Positions 36,065 through 45,058 of a stretch of DNA of 64,000 bases are shown one piece after another (within the stretch, counting starts at the first letter, position 1; each line of letters opens with the position of its first letter). The stretch covers positions 62,001 through 126,000 of the forward strand of contig NZ_QPKV01000004.1 of the NCBI RefSeq assembly GCF_003339865.1, in the 5' to 3' direction. A program made the translations under genes and the position numbers. Below the pieces are notes generated by a model, which saw nothing but the letters and a program-made list of their open reading frames with translations, searched no databases and was not told the DNA's origin. This DNA comes from Pedobacter chinensis (GTDB lineage Bacteria; Bacteroidota; Bacteroidia; Sphingobacteriales; Sphingobacteriaceae).

Positions 36065-36278
36065 TTAAATAACGAGTTCGGGATAAGAGATAATGACACC
36101 TCTTCGAGGTTAAGATCGTTAAATTCATCAATTTTCTATTATCATATCAGTCCTTCAGATTTAAAACAACACGAAGTGGCGGGATTATGCTAGGCGATTG
36201 ATCAATAAATAGTTACAAAACCCTGAAAGGGTGACATTATCATGATGTTGAACGTATCTCGAACTCACGTTAAATAGG
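36065..36278. repeat. MITE-like element with degenerate inverted ends
   Basis: AACGAGTTCGGGATA at the left and TATCTCGAACTCACGTT at the right are inverted copies of each other with small differences, about 215 bp apart. Inside are two repeat modules (GACACCTCTTCGAGGT and CCCTGAAAGGGTGACAT). No ORF. This accounts for most of the 36051-36359 gap. Confidence 0.5.
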
Positions 36279-36359
36279 TTCGTGAAAGGGAAACTTCGTA
36301 AGTCTTATCTAAACGAAATTTCTCCATCCATTAGTCTTTTCAAAATTTTGTAAGTTGAA

Positions 36360-36707
36360 CTAAAGGAAATCCTCACGATGAGGATTAAAAATATCGATTA
36401 ATAATCCGGCTTCTAAACAAACCACACCATGAAATACATTTGATGGTGCAAAAAAAACATCGCCCTCATTAAGGATTTTTTTATCATCGCCCATGGAAAC
36501 TTCAAAGCTTCCTTTGGCAACATAACTCATTTGTAAATGTGGGTGATGATGAATGGCCCCAATTGCACCTTTTTCAAACGCTACCTTAACCAACATCAGG
36601 TTATCATCATAAGCCATGATTTTGCGCTTAACACCACTGCCTAAATCTTCCCAATCCAGATCCTTATCGGCTATTAATGTTTTGTTTGTTAAGTCTTTGA
36701 AATTCAT
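36360..36707 (-). CDS. cupin-domain protein
   Basis: 115 residues, a single small cupin: metal ligands in GAIHHHPHLQMSYV (HxHx4-type), GSFEVSMGDD, EGDVFFAPSNVFHGVVC with the second His. Similar in layout to KdgF-type cupins of sugar-acid metabolism, but the substrate is not provable. Confidence 0.82.
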   Translation of the reverse strand: MNFKDLTNKTLIADKDLDWEDLGSGVKRKIMAYDDNLMLVKVAFEKGAIGAIHHHPHLQMSYVAKGSFEVSMGDDKKILNEGDVFFAPSNVFHGVVCLEAGLLIDIFNPHREDFL

Positions 36708-36721
36708 TTTTGTTATCCTTT

Positions 36722-36788
36722 TGCGTCACCCAGAATTTATTTCAGGGTCTTTATTGTTTAAGATGCTGAAATAAATTCAGCATGACGA
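36722..36788. repeat. type B repeat
   Basis: GCGTCACCCAGAATTTATTT then CAGGG at the left and TGAAATAAATTCAGCATGAC at the right, between ilvA and the cupin gene. Confidence 0.7.
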
Positions 36789-36851
36789 ATTTATTAATTC
36801 TTTCTGTGCGTTCTTGGCGAAAAACTTAGCGCCCTTTGCGGTTAAGAGAAC

Positions 36852-38102
36852 CTATACCAAATACTCAAACAAAGTCTGATCCTGGTTCAACTCAATGATC
36901 TCGAATTTAAAGTCTTTCATGCGTTGCAATAAACTTGCATAATCGTTTTTATTGGAAAGTTCAATCCCAACCAAAGCAGGACCATTTTCACGGTTTGTTT
37001 TTTTAATAAATTCGAAACGGGTAATATCATCCTGCGGACCTAAAACCTCGTTCACAAACAGTTTTAAAGCGCCTGGCCTTTGTGGAAAACGAACAATGAA
37101 ATAATGTTTCAAGCCTTCAAAAAGCAAAGATTTCTCTTTAATTTCCTGCATCCGCTCAATATCATTATTGCCTCCACTTACTATACAAACGATGGTTTTA
37201 CCTACAATCTGGTCTTTCAACTGATCTAAAGCAGCTACTGATAAAGCACCTGCTGGTTCTACTACAATTGCATCTTCATTATAGAGTTTTAATATTGTGG
37301 TACAGATTTTTCCCTCCGGGATCAGGTGCATCTGATCCAGCAATTCTTTACAATATTCGTAGGTAATATGACCGATTCTTTTAACGGCAGCACCGTCCAC
37401 AAAACGATCAATTTCATCTAAAGTGTAAGGCCCACCGTGTTCCATAGCCGTAACCATTGATGGGGCACCCAAAGGTTCAACGCCAACTAATTTTACATCA
37501 GGTTTAACCGTTTTCATGTATGCACTCACGCCCGAGGCTAAACCACCGCCACCTACCGGCATCACAACCATATCCAAATCAGGCAGGTCTTCAAAAACCT
37601 CTACACCAACAGTAGCTTGCCCCTCAATAACTTTCTCATCATCGAAAGGAGGGATAAATGTGGCTGATTTTTCAGAGCTGTAAGCCAGGGCTTCTTTTAA
37701 ACAGTCATCGAAAGTATCGCCAACCAAAATCACTTCCACATTATCGCCACCAAACATATAAGTTTGTTTAACCTTTTGTTTAGGTGTAATTTCCGGCATA
37801 AAAATTACGCCCTTGATCCCTAATTTTTTGCATGAATAGGCCACGCCCTGAGCATGATTTCCGGCACTTGCGCAAACCACACCATTTATTAAAGCATCTT
37901 GCGGCAACGAACTGATTTTGTTGAACGCACCACGTAACTTATAAGAGCGTACAATCTGCAAATCCTCTCTTTTTAAATAAATATTTGCATTGTAATAAGA
38001 AGAAAGTCCGGCATTAAACTCTAAAGGTGTACGTTTTACCACGCCTTTAAGTCGTTGCGATGCAGCGTTAAAATCCAATGTGTTCGGTGTTATCGTATTC
38101 AT
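36852..38102 (-). CDS. ilvA: threonine dehydratase (biosynthetic, short regulatory tail)
   Basis: Deaminates threonine to 2-oxobutanoate for isoleucine synthesis. 416 residues. PLP Lys in VRSYKLRGAFN; SAGNHAQGVAYS; the phosphate-binding loop VGGGGLASG. The C-terminus (FPQRPGALKLFVNEVLGPQD ... ALVGIEL) is a single ACT-like domain, against two in E. coli IlvA. Last gene of the branched-chain cluster. Confidence 0.94.
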   Translation of the reverse strand: MNTITPNTLDFNAASQRLKGVVKRTPLEFNAGLSSYYNANIYLKREDLQIVRSYKLRGAFNKISSLPQDALINGVVCASAGNHAQGVAYSCKKLGIKGVIFMPEITPKQKVKQTYMFGGDNVEVILVGDTFDDCLKEALAYSSEKSATFIPPFDDEKVIEGQATVGVEVFEDLPDLDMVVMPVGGGGLASGVSAYMKTVKPDVKLVGVEPLGAPSMVTAMEHGGPYTLDEIDRFVDGAAVKRIGHITYEYCKELLDQMHLIPEGKICTTILKLYNEDAIVVEPAGALSVAALDQLKDQIVGKTIVCIVSGGNNDIERMQEIKEKSLLFEGLKHYFIVRFPQRPGALKLFVNEVLGPQDDITRFEFIKKTNRENGPALVGIELSNKNDYASLLQRMKDFKFEIIELNQDQTLFEYLV

Positions 38103-38157
38103 TTTTTTAATATCAAGTTGCGATTATATCAAGACTTAACTATCGCTTTATTTTTTT

Positions 38158-38342
38158 GAAAAGCAGGTTCCTATGCTTTTAGGTTATTGCAGTCCTGCTA
38201 TTCGTTTCAATCTTTTTTAAAAATTCTGTCATGCTGAGGTACGAAGCATCTGTTTCATCGGTTGCAGATGCTTCGTACCTCAGCACGACAGATTATTCAA
38301 GGTCGCTGCAAGCAAAAAGTATTTCCACTGCTATCAGGTTTA
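38158..38342 (+). repeat. composite repeat element, copy 2 (core type C)
   Basis: Same outer modules as copy 1 and a core hairpin TGTCATGCTGAGGTACGAAG ... CTTCGTACCTCAGCACGACA. Between leuA and ilvA. Confidence 0.8.
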
Positions 38343-38351
38343 GATATGATT

Positions 38352-38411
38352 CGTCATTGCGAGGTACGAAGCAATCCCCATAGAAAGATTGCTTCGTACC
38401 TCGCAATGACG
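38352..38411. repeat. type A repeat, near-perfect hairpin
   Basis: CGTCATTGCGAGGTACGAAG then CAATC, a 10-nt loop, then the exact complement. Lies 10 bp beyond the composite element; together they fill the 38103-38420 gap. Confidence 0.88.
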
Positions 38412-38420
38412 GCTTGTTTC

Positions 38421-39581
38421 TTAAGCCAGGTGCAAAGCAACCAATTGATTCAAATCAGTATCATTTATTCCTTGTTTGCTGTCTGCTAAAACTAAAAACT
38501 GTTTGTAAACAATATCTAAATGTTCTTTTTCTAATTTATGGCCTAAACGGTCTAAGTGATGTTTCAGTGCATGGCGGCCACTTCTGGCTGTTAATACAAT
38601 TGTTGCATCAGGGAAACCAACATCTTCTGGTTTAATAATCTCATAATTTTCACGGTTTTTTAAGAAACCATCCTGATGAATACCAGAACTATGCGAAAAT
38701 GCGTTGCCACCAACAATTGCTTTATTGGGTTGAACAGGCATATTCATTTGATTTCTCACCATGTGGCTCATTTCATAAAAACGGGTCGCATCAATTTGAG
38801 TGTTCAAGCCCAAAATTTTGTGCGTTTTCAAAATCATGACGACTTCTTCCATTGAGGTGTTCCCAGCACGTTCGCCAATGCCGTTAATGGTACATTCTAC
38901 CTGGCGGGCACCATTTTGTAAACCAGCAATAGAGTTCGCTGTAGCCAGGCCTAAATCGTTGTGGCAATGTACAGAGATAATAGCCTTGTCGATATTCTTT
39001 ACATTTTCTTTTAAGTAAAGAATTTTCGAACCATATTGGTCTGGCAAGCAATAACCATTTGTATCCGGAATATTCACAACAGTTGCACCTGCAGCAATTA
39101 CAGCTTCCACCATTTTCGCTAAAAATTCAATGTCTGCTCTACCTGCATCTTCGGCATAAAACTCAACATCCTCAACAAATTTTTTCGAATATTTTACAGC
39201 TTCAACAGCACGTTCTAAAATCTCCTCGCGGGTACTGTTAAATTTATGTTTGATGTGAAAATCAGAAGAACCAATTCCGGTATGAATACGCGGTCGTTTT
39301 GCATAACGCAAGGCATCGGCAGCAACATCAATGTCGTTTTTATTTGCACGGGTTAAAGCACAAATAATCGGATTGCTCACTGCTTTTGATAATTCAATTA
39401 CACTGTTAAAATCACCAGGACTGGATACCGGGAAACCAGCCTCAATCACATCAACACCTAAAAGTTCAAGTGATTTAGCGATTTCTACTTTTTGGTTTGT
39501 ATCTAACTGGCAGCCTGGAACCTGCTCGCCATCACGTAATGTCGTGTCGAAAATATAAACTTTGTTTGGGTCGTGAATCAT
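38421..39581 (-). CDS. leuA: 2-isopropylmalate synthase, short form
   Basis: Condenses acetyl-CoA with 2-oxoisovalerate, the first step of leucine synthesis. 386 residues: [16 protein letters not shown], the metal-binding [21 protein letters not shown] and [10 protein letters not shown]. The protein stops soon after the catalytic and linker parts, so the C-terminal leucine-binding regulatory domain of the usual 500+ residue enzyme is missing. Confidence 0.92.
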   Translation of the reverse strand: MIHDPNKVYIFDTTLRDGEQVPGCQLDTNQKVEIAKSLELLGVDVIEAGFPVSSPGDFNSVIELSKAVSNPIICALTRANKNDIDVAADALRYAKRPRIHTGIGSSDFHIKHKFNSTREEILERAVEAVKYSKKFVEDVEFYAEDAGRADIEFLAKMVEAVIAAGATVVNIPDTNGYCLPDQYGSKILYLKENVKNIDKAIISVHCHNDLGLATANSIAGLQNGARQVECTINGIGERAGNTSMEEVVMILKTHKILGLNTQIDATRFYEMSHMVRNQMNMPVQPNKAIVGGNAFSHSSGIHQDGFLKNRENYEIIKPEDVGFPDATIVLTARSGRHALKHHLDRLGHKLEKEHLDIVYKQFLVLADSKQGINDTDLNQLVALHLA

Positions 39582-39592
39582 AATCTTAAGGT

Positions 39593-40684
39593 TTAGGAAG
39601 TGATTAATTTTTGTGATAAGAATTTCAATACCAATTTGCCCATTTCGGCGGTACCCAAAACTTTAAACCGGTTAGTGTTTTGGTCAGCTATATCATGCGT
39701 TCTGAAACCATCTTTTAAAACTTCATCAATGGTATCAACCAATAATTTAGCCTCATCTTTTAAGCCGAAACCAATTTCAAGCATCAACGCTGCCGATAGG
39801 ATGGAGGCCAATGGATTAGCTAAGTCCTTGCCCGCAATATCGTGCGCCGAACCATGAATGGGTTCAAAGAAACCTGTACTTTCGCCAACAGATGCCGATG
39901 CCAGCATACCCATTGAGCCAGCAATTTGCGAGGCTTCATCAGTAAGAATATCGCCAAATAAATTAGCAGTCAAAACCACATCAAATTTCTTTGGGTTTTT
40001 AATTAACTGCATGGCCGCATTATCGATAAACATGTGCTCTGTTTCTACATCAGGATATTGTTTTGCAATTTCCTGAACGGTTTCACGCCATAAACGCGAA
40101 CTTTCTAAAACATTGGCTTTATCTACTGAACACAATCTTTTGCTACGTTGTTGTGCCGCCTGATAGGCTTTATGTGCAATGCGCTCTACCTCATAACGAT
40201 GGTAAATCATTAAATCAGATGCCGTGTTTCTATCTTCCGAACGGTTTTTTTCGCCGAAGTATACATCGCCCGTTAACTCGCGGAAGAATAAAATATCTGT
40301 TCCTCTTAAAATTTCGGGTTTGATGCTTGATGCCTGAAGAAGTTCATCAAATAATAATATTGGGCGGAGGTTTGCAAATAAACCAAGTTCCTTACGAATT
40401 TTCAATAAACCTTGCTCAGGCCTAACTTTCAAACTTGGGTCATTGTCGTATTTGGCATGACCGATTGCACCGAAGAGGATTGCATCGCTTTTTCTCGCTT
40501 TTTCTAAAGTTTCATCTGGCAGTGGTTCTCCTGTAACTTCGATGGCCGCATGTCCCATTAAAGCCTCATCGAATACAAATTCATGTCCGAAAATTTCGGC
40601 AATTTTTTCTAATGATGCTTTTCCCCAGGTTGTTACTTCGGGTCCGATACCATCTCCGGGTATTACTAAAATGTTCTTCTTCAT
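39593..40684 (-). CDS. leuB: 3-isopropylmalate dehydrogenase
   Basis: Oxidises 3-isopropylmalate with NAD+ in leucine synthesis. 363 residues from ATG at 40684 ([17 protein letters not shown]). The frame stays open for 28 codons upstream, but those are type A repeat sequence and are rejected. Motifs: [64 protein letters not shown]. Confidence 0.95.
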   Translation of the reverse strand: MKKNILVIPGDGIGPEVTTWGKASLEKIAEIFGHEFVFDEALMGHAAIEVTGEPLPDETLEKARKSDAILFGAIGHAKYDNDPSLKVRPEQGLLKIRKELGLFANLRPILLFDELLQASSIKPEILRGTDILFFRELTGDVYFGEKNRSEDRNTASDLMIYHRYEVERIAHKAYQAAQQRSKRLCSVDKANVLESSRLWRETVQEIAKQYPDVETEHMFIDNAAMQLIKNPKKFDVVLTANLFGDILTDEASQIAGSMGMLASASVGESTGFFEPIHGSAHDIAGKDLANPLASILSAALMLEIGFGLKDEAKLLVDTIDEVLKDGFRTHDIADQNTNRFKVLGTAEMGKLVLKFLSQKLITS

Positions 40685-40699
40685 TGTATTATATATTGC

Positions 40700-40773
40700 C
40701 GTCATTGCGAGATATGAAGCAATCTCATTTAGATCGTACTGTGCAAAAGATTGCTTCGTATCTCGCAATGACG
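40700..40773. repeat. type A repeat pair overlapping the ABC gene end
   Basis: CGTCATTGCGAGATATGAAG then CAATC faces GATTGCTTCGTATCTCGCAA then TGACG. The right arm and loop encode the last 14 residues of the ABC protein, and the left arm lies in the leuB leader. Confidence 0.88.
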
Positions 40774-42231
40774 AGTTTTAGTGTTTAAACTTTCAACGAC
40801 TTTTACTTCGCCTTTTTCTAATAATATTCTCTTTTCTATGCAGGTTGGCAGCTGCGATTCAAAATGGCCAACATAAATTAAGGTCATTCCATTGTTGCAC
40901 AATTCATCAACCAATTGGTTAAAATGTTGTGTTTGCTGTTGGTCCAGGCCCTGGCATGGTTCATCCAGAATCAATAATTCTGGATTTTTAATAATGGTTC
41001 TTGCCAGCAAAACCAATCGTTGTTTCCCTAATGGGAGTGCACTCAATAGTTCGTTTTTGCTTTCCGTTAATCCGAAATATTCTACCAGCTCATCAACTTG
41101 TGCACTCTTTGAATAAGGCAGTTGCTGAAATAAACCAACCGTATCATAAAAGCCAGAAGCAATACTTTGCCAAACCGTTGCAGTAGCATCGAAATACCAG
41201 TGAAACTCCGGAGAGATTAACCCGATGTGCTGTTTAATATCCCAAATGCTTTCACCACTTCCACGCCTGTTACCGAACAGGTAAAGTTCATTAGCGTAAG
41301 ATTGCGGGTGGTCGCCATTGATCAAACTTAACAAAGTTGATTTGCCAGAACCATTGTGCCCTTGCAATAACCATTTTTCGCCTGCCTTAACTTCCCAACT
41401 GATGTTTTTCAAAACCTGCTTTTCGCCATAGCTGATATTTACATCAACCATTTTGACAATGTTTTGAGAAGAATAAACAGGCGAGTCTTTTAAGAAATCA
41501 GGGATTTCCTTTGAATGTTTCTCCGTAACGGATGGTGCGTTTTCAATTGAATTGACTTCCCTTAACTGACCATCTTTTATTTCTGCAAAGCGATTGATGC
41601 AAGATGGCAATTCTGAATCGTTGCAGATTAAAATTAACTGAACACCTTCTGCGGCAATTTTATCCAACAGGATATTTAAGTTTTTTCGCGATGCTGCATC
41701 TAAACCTGTGTAAGGTTGATCGATGATTAACAATTGAGGTTTTAACCATAAGGCTTTAACCAATTGTAGTTTTTTGTGTTCTCCGCTGGATAATTCAATC
41801 AATTGTGAGCTTGCAAAAGAAGAAAAGTTTAATGCGGCTAAAATCGGTTCAACGCTATCAAAATGAAGTCCGTTTTCTTTGCCGTAACCAACCAATTCAG
41901 CGTGAACGGTTAGCGTATCTTTTGCCTGCTGACTGGTATAACGCTGCTGATAATAGAAATTTGCAACACCCTCTAAGTTTTTAAACTGATACCAGCTTTC
42001 AACAAACAAAACTTCTGCAGGTAAATGACTATCGGTATGGAAGTTGATTTTTACATCGCCAATTGCACTTTGCATCCCCGCTATTATTTTTGCCAAAGAA
42101 GTTTTTCCACTTCCACTGGTTCCGCTCAATACCCAGTTTTCGCCATAATTGATTGTCCAATTCAAATCCTTTAGCACCGCTTTTTGCTGATACTTCAAGT
42201 TTAAATTAACTATTTGGACTACTGGTTGCAT
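40729..42231 (-). CDS. double ABC ATPase (ModF/PhrA-like)
   Basis: 500 residues, two ABC domains in one chain, no membrane part. Domain 1: SGTSGSGKTSLAK, LSSGEHKKLQLVKA, LLIIDQPYTGLD. Domain 2: GHNGSGKSTLL, ALPLGKQRLVLLARTI, LLILDEPCQGLD. The layout resembles ModF-type soluble ATPases. The final residues RHCEIRSNLLHSTI come from the type A repeat. Sits between leuD and leuB in the branched-chain cluster; a link to the pathway is not evident. Confidence 0.88.
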   Translation of the reverse strand: MQPVVQIVNLNLKYQQKAVLKDLNWTINYGENWVLSGTSGSGKTSLAKIIAGMQSAIGDVKINFHTDSHLPAEVLFVESWYQFKNLEGVANFYYQQRYTSQQAKDTLTVHAELVGYGKENGLHFDSVEPILAALNFSSFASSQLIELSSGEHKKLQLVKALWLKPQLLIIDQPYTGLDAASRKNLNILLDKIAAEGVQLILICNDSELPSCINRFAEIKDGQLREVNSIENAPSVTEKHSKEIPDFLKDSPVYSSQNIVKMVDVNISYGEKQVLKNISWEVKAGEKWLLQGHNGSGKSTLLSLINGDHPQSYANELYLFGNRRGSGESIWDIKQHIGLISPEFHWYFDATATVWQSIASGFYDTVGLFQQLPYSKSAQVDELVEYFGLTESKNELLSALPLGKQRLVLLARTIIKNPELLILDEPCQGLDQQQTQHFNQLVDELCNNGMTLIYVGHFESQLPTCIEKRILLEKGEVKVVESLNTKTRHCEIRSNLLHSTI

Positions 42232-42316
42232 TTTTTTCTTGTTTTATCACTTAGAAACCTTAGTGCATCTAAGTTGGATTCGGTGTTGTATATTTCTGAG
42301 CGTTGCTTTTTACGGT

Positions 42317-42405
42317 CGTCATTGCGAGGTACGAAGCAATCTTAAAGCGATGGGTTGAAGTAACCTAGCGATAGTTGTAGGGTTGCTTCGTACCTCGCAA
42401 TGACG
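42317..42405. repeat. type A repeat, full inverted pair
   Basis: CGTCATTGCGAGGTACGAAG then CAATC and its inverse, about 40 nt apart, between leuD and the ABC gene. Word-like repeat CCTTCTACCTTTCGACCCTC follows. Confidence 0.85.
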
Positions 42406-42470
42406 AGTGTGTTAGCTTAATCTTTAAGCTTTAGCCTTTTAGCTCCTTCTACCTTTCGACCCTCTGCCTT

Positions 42471-43052
42471 CTACCTCTTCTCAAATTCTTCAATCAACTC
42501 TTTTTGGGCCAGGATGAAATCGATATCATCATAGCCATTAATTAAACATGATTTTTTGTAAGGATTAATTTCGAAAGATTCCTGTGCACCAGTTTCAACA
42601 ATGGTTACCGTTTGGTTTTCTAAATCAACTTCAAGAGGAGATTTGGCATTATTGTCAACGGCCCTGAAAATTTGAGCCAGGAAATCTTCACTAACCTGAA
42701 TAGGCAATAAACCATTATTCAGGGCATTCCCTTTAAAAATATCTGCAAAGAAACTGCTGATTACCACATCAAATCCAGCATCCTGAATGGCCCAAGCCGC
42801 ATGTTCCCTGCTACTTCCACAGCCGAAATTTTTACCTGCAACCAAAACCTGACCATTGTAGGTTGGATTATTCATCACGAATTCTGGCTTTGGTGTATTA
42901 TCCCCATTGTATCGCCAGTCGCGGAACAAGTTTTCGCCAAAACCTTCACGGGTAGTCGCTTTTAAAAACCTTGCAGGAATAATCTGATCGGTATCAATGT
43001 TCTCTATGTTTAAAGGCACTACTGCCGATGTTAATGTTGTGAATTTTTTCAT
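42471..43052 (-). CDS. leuD: 3-isopropylmalate dehydratase small subunit
   Basis: 193 residues, swivelling domain of isopropylmalate isomerase, acting with LeuC. Visible: [46 protein letters not shown]. Separated from leuC by the methyltransferase and monooxygenase-like genes and the tandem array, an unusual split. Confidence 0.95.
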   Translation of the reverse strand: MKKFTTLTSAVVPLNIENIDTDQIIPARFLKATTREGFGENLFRDWRYNGDNTPKPEFVMNNPTYNGQVLVAGKNFGCGSSREHAAWAIQDAGFDVVISSFFADIFKGNALNNGLLPIQVSEDFLAQIFRAVDNNAKSPLEVDLENQTVTIVETGAQESFEINPYKKSCLINGYDDIDFILAQKELIEEFEKR

Positions 43053-43121
43053 TGTAATAGTATCAAGTAGCGAGTATCAAGTATCAAGACTTGTTTCGCT
43101 TTAGTCTTTATGCTTTTATCT

Positions 43122-43886
43122 TTAAGCTTTCTTCCAAGCTTTTATCCTCAGTCTTCTGTAATCTGCAATCCATTCTCCATTGATGAAATAATTGGGTTTC
43201 AGTATTTCAATGGCTAAATTCTTGATGGATTCAGCTTGTTCTTTATTCAGGTTTTTAAATGCGTGCTGCGCAAATTGGTTAATCCAAACATACATACCTT
43301 CTTCGCCAACTAACTTTGTTGGTCGGTCGAATAGCCAGGCTTGTTCCACTTCAAAACCCTTCGATTCCAGTAATGTGGTATAAACACTAACGGATGGAAA
43401 GAACCAAAAGTTGTTAACCACTTGATCTGTCAAACCAAGTTGCTCGGCAGCATTTGCGATTGCATCAGTTATACTTTTAACATTTCCCTTACCACCAAAT
43501 TCTGCTACTAATCTTCCGCCAGGTTTCAAGCTTTTGAATAAGCCGTCAACCAAAGCATTCTGGTTTTCAATCCAGTGAAAAGTAGCATTGCTGAAAATTG
43601 CATCGAAGCTTTCATGGTAAGGTAGCTTGGTTCCATCAACCACTTCGAAATTTAGATTTGGATACGCGGCTTTCGCATTGTTTACCATATCTGCTGATGC
43701 ATCGGTTCCTAAAACTATTGCACCACTTTCAGCGATTTGTGCAGCCAGCTGACCAGTTCCGCAACCCACATCTAAAATATGTTCATCGGCTTTCGGCGCT
43801 AACCATTGCAAAACATCCGCTCCGTAATCAGATACGAAATGATGTTGTTTGTCGTATAATGTTGCATCCCAAACTATTTCTGGCAT
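43122..43886 (-). CDS. class I SAM-dependent methyltransferase
   Basis: 254 residues. Motif I LDVGCGTGQLAAQIA, acidic strand end LGTDASADMV, motif IV DAIFSNATFHWI, then a C-terminal helical cap. Close in layout to trans-aconitate methyltransferase-like enzymes (NATFHW). The substrate is unknown. Confidence 0.85.
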   Translation of the reverse strand: MPEIVWDATLYDKQHHFVSDYGADVLQWLAPKADEHILDVGCGTGQLAAQIAESGAIVLGTDASADMVNNAKAAYPNLNFEVVDGTKLPYHESFDAIFSNATFHWIENQNALVDGLFKSLKPGGRLVAEFGGKGNVKSITDAIANAAEQLGLTDQVVNNFWFFPSVSVYTTLLESKGFEVEQAWLFDRPTKLVGEEGMYVWINQFAQHAFKNLNKEQAESIKNLAIEILKPNYFINGEWIADYRRLRIKAWKKA

Positions 43887-43899
43887 AACTTTTTATTTT

Positions 43900-44346
43900 T
43901 TACCACCTTAGACAGCTAAGCTCATCTAAGAATATATTATTTATTTCTTTTCGCTTTGGTCTTTCAGCTTTAGTCTTAACCTCTAAATAATGTTCAACCA
44001 TTGGAAAAGGCTCATAAAAATGGTGTAATAACTTTTTCCAATTCTGGTATTCCACCGAACCTCTGAAACCTTCTGTATGTGCCTCCAATGTTTCCCAGTT
44101 TACAAGTAGGATATATTTATCAGATTCTTCAATACACTTTTTCAGTTGATGAGAAATGTAACCATCCATTGAAGAAATGATTTTTTGTGCCTCCATAAAC
44201 GCTTTCTCAAACTCAACTGATAAACCAGCTTTTACATTTAATATCGCAACTTCTAAAACCCCTAAATCCCCTAAAGGGGACTTTGACTTTCTATCGTTTA
44301 ACTCCAGACCTCTAAAGGGACTTTCTGTTTTATCGTCTACGCTCAT
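43900..44346 (-). CDS. antibiotic-biosynthesis-monooxygenase-like (ABM) protein
   Basis: 148 residues. The ABM core runs from about residue 33 (LEVAILNVKAGLSVEFEKAF) through QKIISSMDGYISHQLKKCIE and YILLVNWETLEAHTEGFRGS, a dimeric ferredoxin-like fold. Residues about 9-31 (SPFRGLELNDRKSKSPLGDL) are encoded by a CCCCTAAAGGGG-type repeat. No start codon lies between that repeat and the core, so translation from ATG 44346 must pass through it. The C-terminal tail is also non-conserved. Confidence 0.72.
   Translation of the reverse strand: MSVDDKTESPFRGLELNDRKSKSPLGDLGVLEVAILNVKAGLSVEFEKAFMEAQKIISSMDGYISHQLKKCIEESDKYILLVNWETLEAHTEGFRGSVEYQNWKKLLHHFYEPFPMVEHYLEVKTKAERPKRKEINNIFLDELSCLRW
44256..44328. 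repeat. CCCCTAAAGGGG repeat in the ABM coding region
   Basis: ACCCCTAAATCCCCTAAAGG then GGACTTTG and a second CCTCTAAAGGGACTTTCTG. Related copies at 46461-46548 and about 22333-22377. Confidence 0.75.
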
Positions 44347-44395
44347 TAATGCTCACACTTTTACAATTTGCCTTTACTTTAAACCCTCCGCCTTT

Positions 44396-45058
44396 TAACC
44401 TTTTCAATCATTTCCTTCACATCCGTAATCTTGCCTCTGATCTTACTAATAAGATTGCTTCGTACCTCCGCAATGACGAGTGGGTTAGGCATTTTGCAAA
44501 AACCTTCAGCCTTTCGACCTTCAACCTTTAACCTTTTCAAGCATTTCCTTCACATCCGTATCTTGCCTCTGATCTTACTAATAAGATTGCTTCGTACCTC
44601 GCAATGACGAGTGGGTTAGGCATTTTGCAAAAACCTCAAACCTTTTACCTTCAACCTTTAACCTTTTCAAGCATTTCCTTCACATCCGTAATCTTACCTC
44701 TGATCTTACTAATAAGATTGCTTCGTGCCTCGCAATGACGAATGGGTTAGGCATTTTGCAAAAACCTTCAGCCTTTCGACCTTCAACCTTCAACCTTTTC
44801 AAGCATTTCCTTCACATCCGTAATCTTGCCTCTGATCTTACTAATAAGATTGCTTCGTACCTCGCAACGACGAGTGGGTTAGGCATTTTGCAAAAACATT
44901 AAACCTTTTACCTTCAACCTTTAACCTTTTCAATCATTTCCTTCACATCCGTAATCTTGCCTCTGATCTTACTAATAAGATTGCTTCGTACCTCGCAATG
45001 ACGAGTAGGTTAGGCATTTTGCAAAAACCTTAAACTTCAACCTTTAACCTTCAACCTT
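44396..45058. repeat. tandem array of about 131-bp units containing the leuC 3' end
   Basis: CATTTCCTTCACATCCG recurs at 44409, 44542, 44672, 44804 and 44935, and in leuC itself at 45064 with changes; spacings are 133, 130, 132, 131 and 129. Each unit joins about 50 bp matching the leuC 3' end (minus strand: ITDVKEMLEKV), a palindromic type A arm with TCTTACTAATAAGATTGCTT, GGGTTAGGCATTTTGCAAAA and an ACCTTCAACCTTTAACC stretch. Confidence 0.92.

Noticed and set aside
38262..38489. Short ORFs containing RHCEVRSNP
   Set aside because: These are translations of the type A palindrome, not genes.
40685..40768. 28-codon N-terminal extension of leuB
   Set aside because: Encoded by the type A repeat and absent from the family pattern; [16 protein letters not shown] is the natural start.
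44396..45058. Regular spacing of about 131 bp suggested a CRISPR array
   Set aside because: The whole unit is repeated with no unique spacers, it contains leuC 3' sequence, and no cas genes are present.
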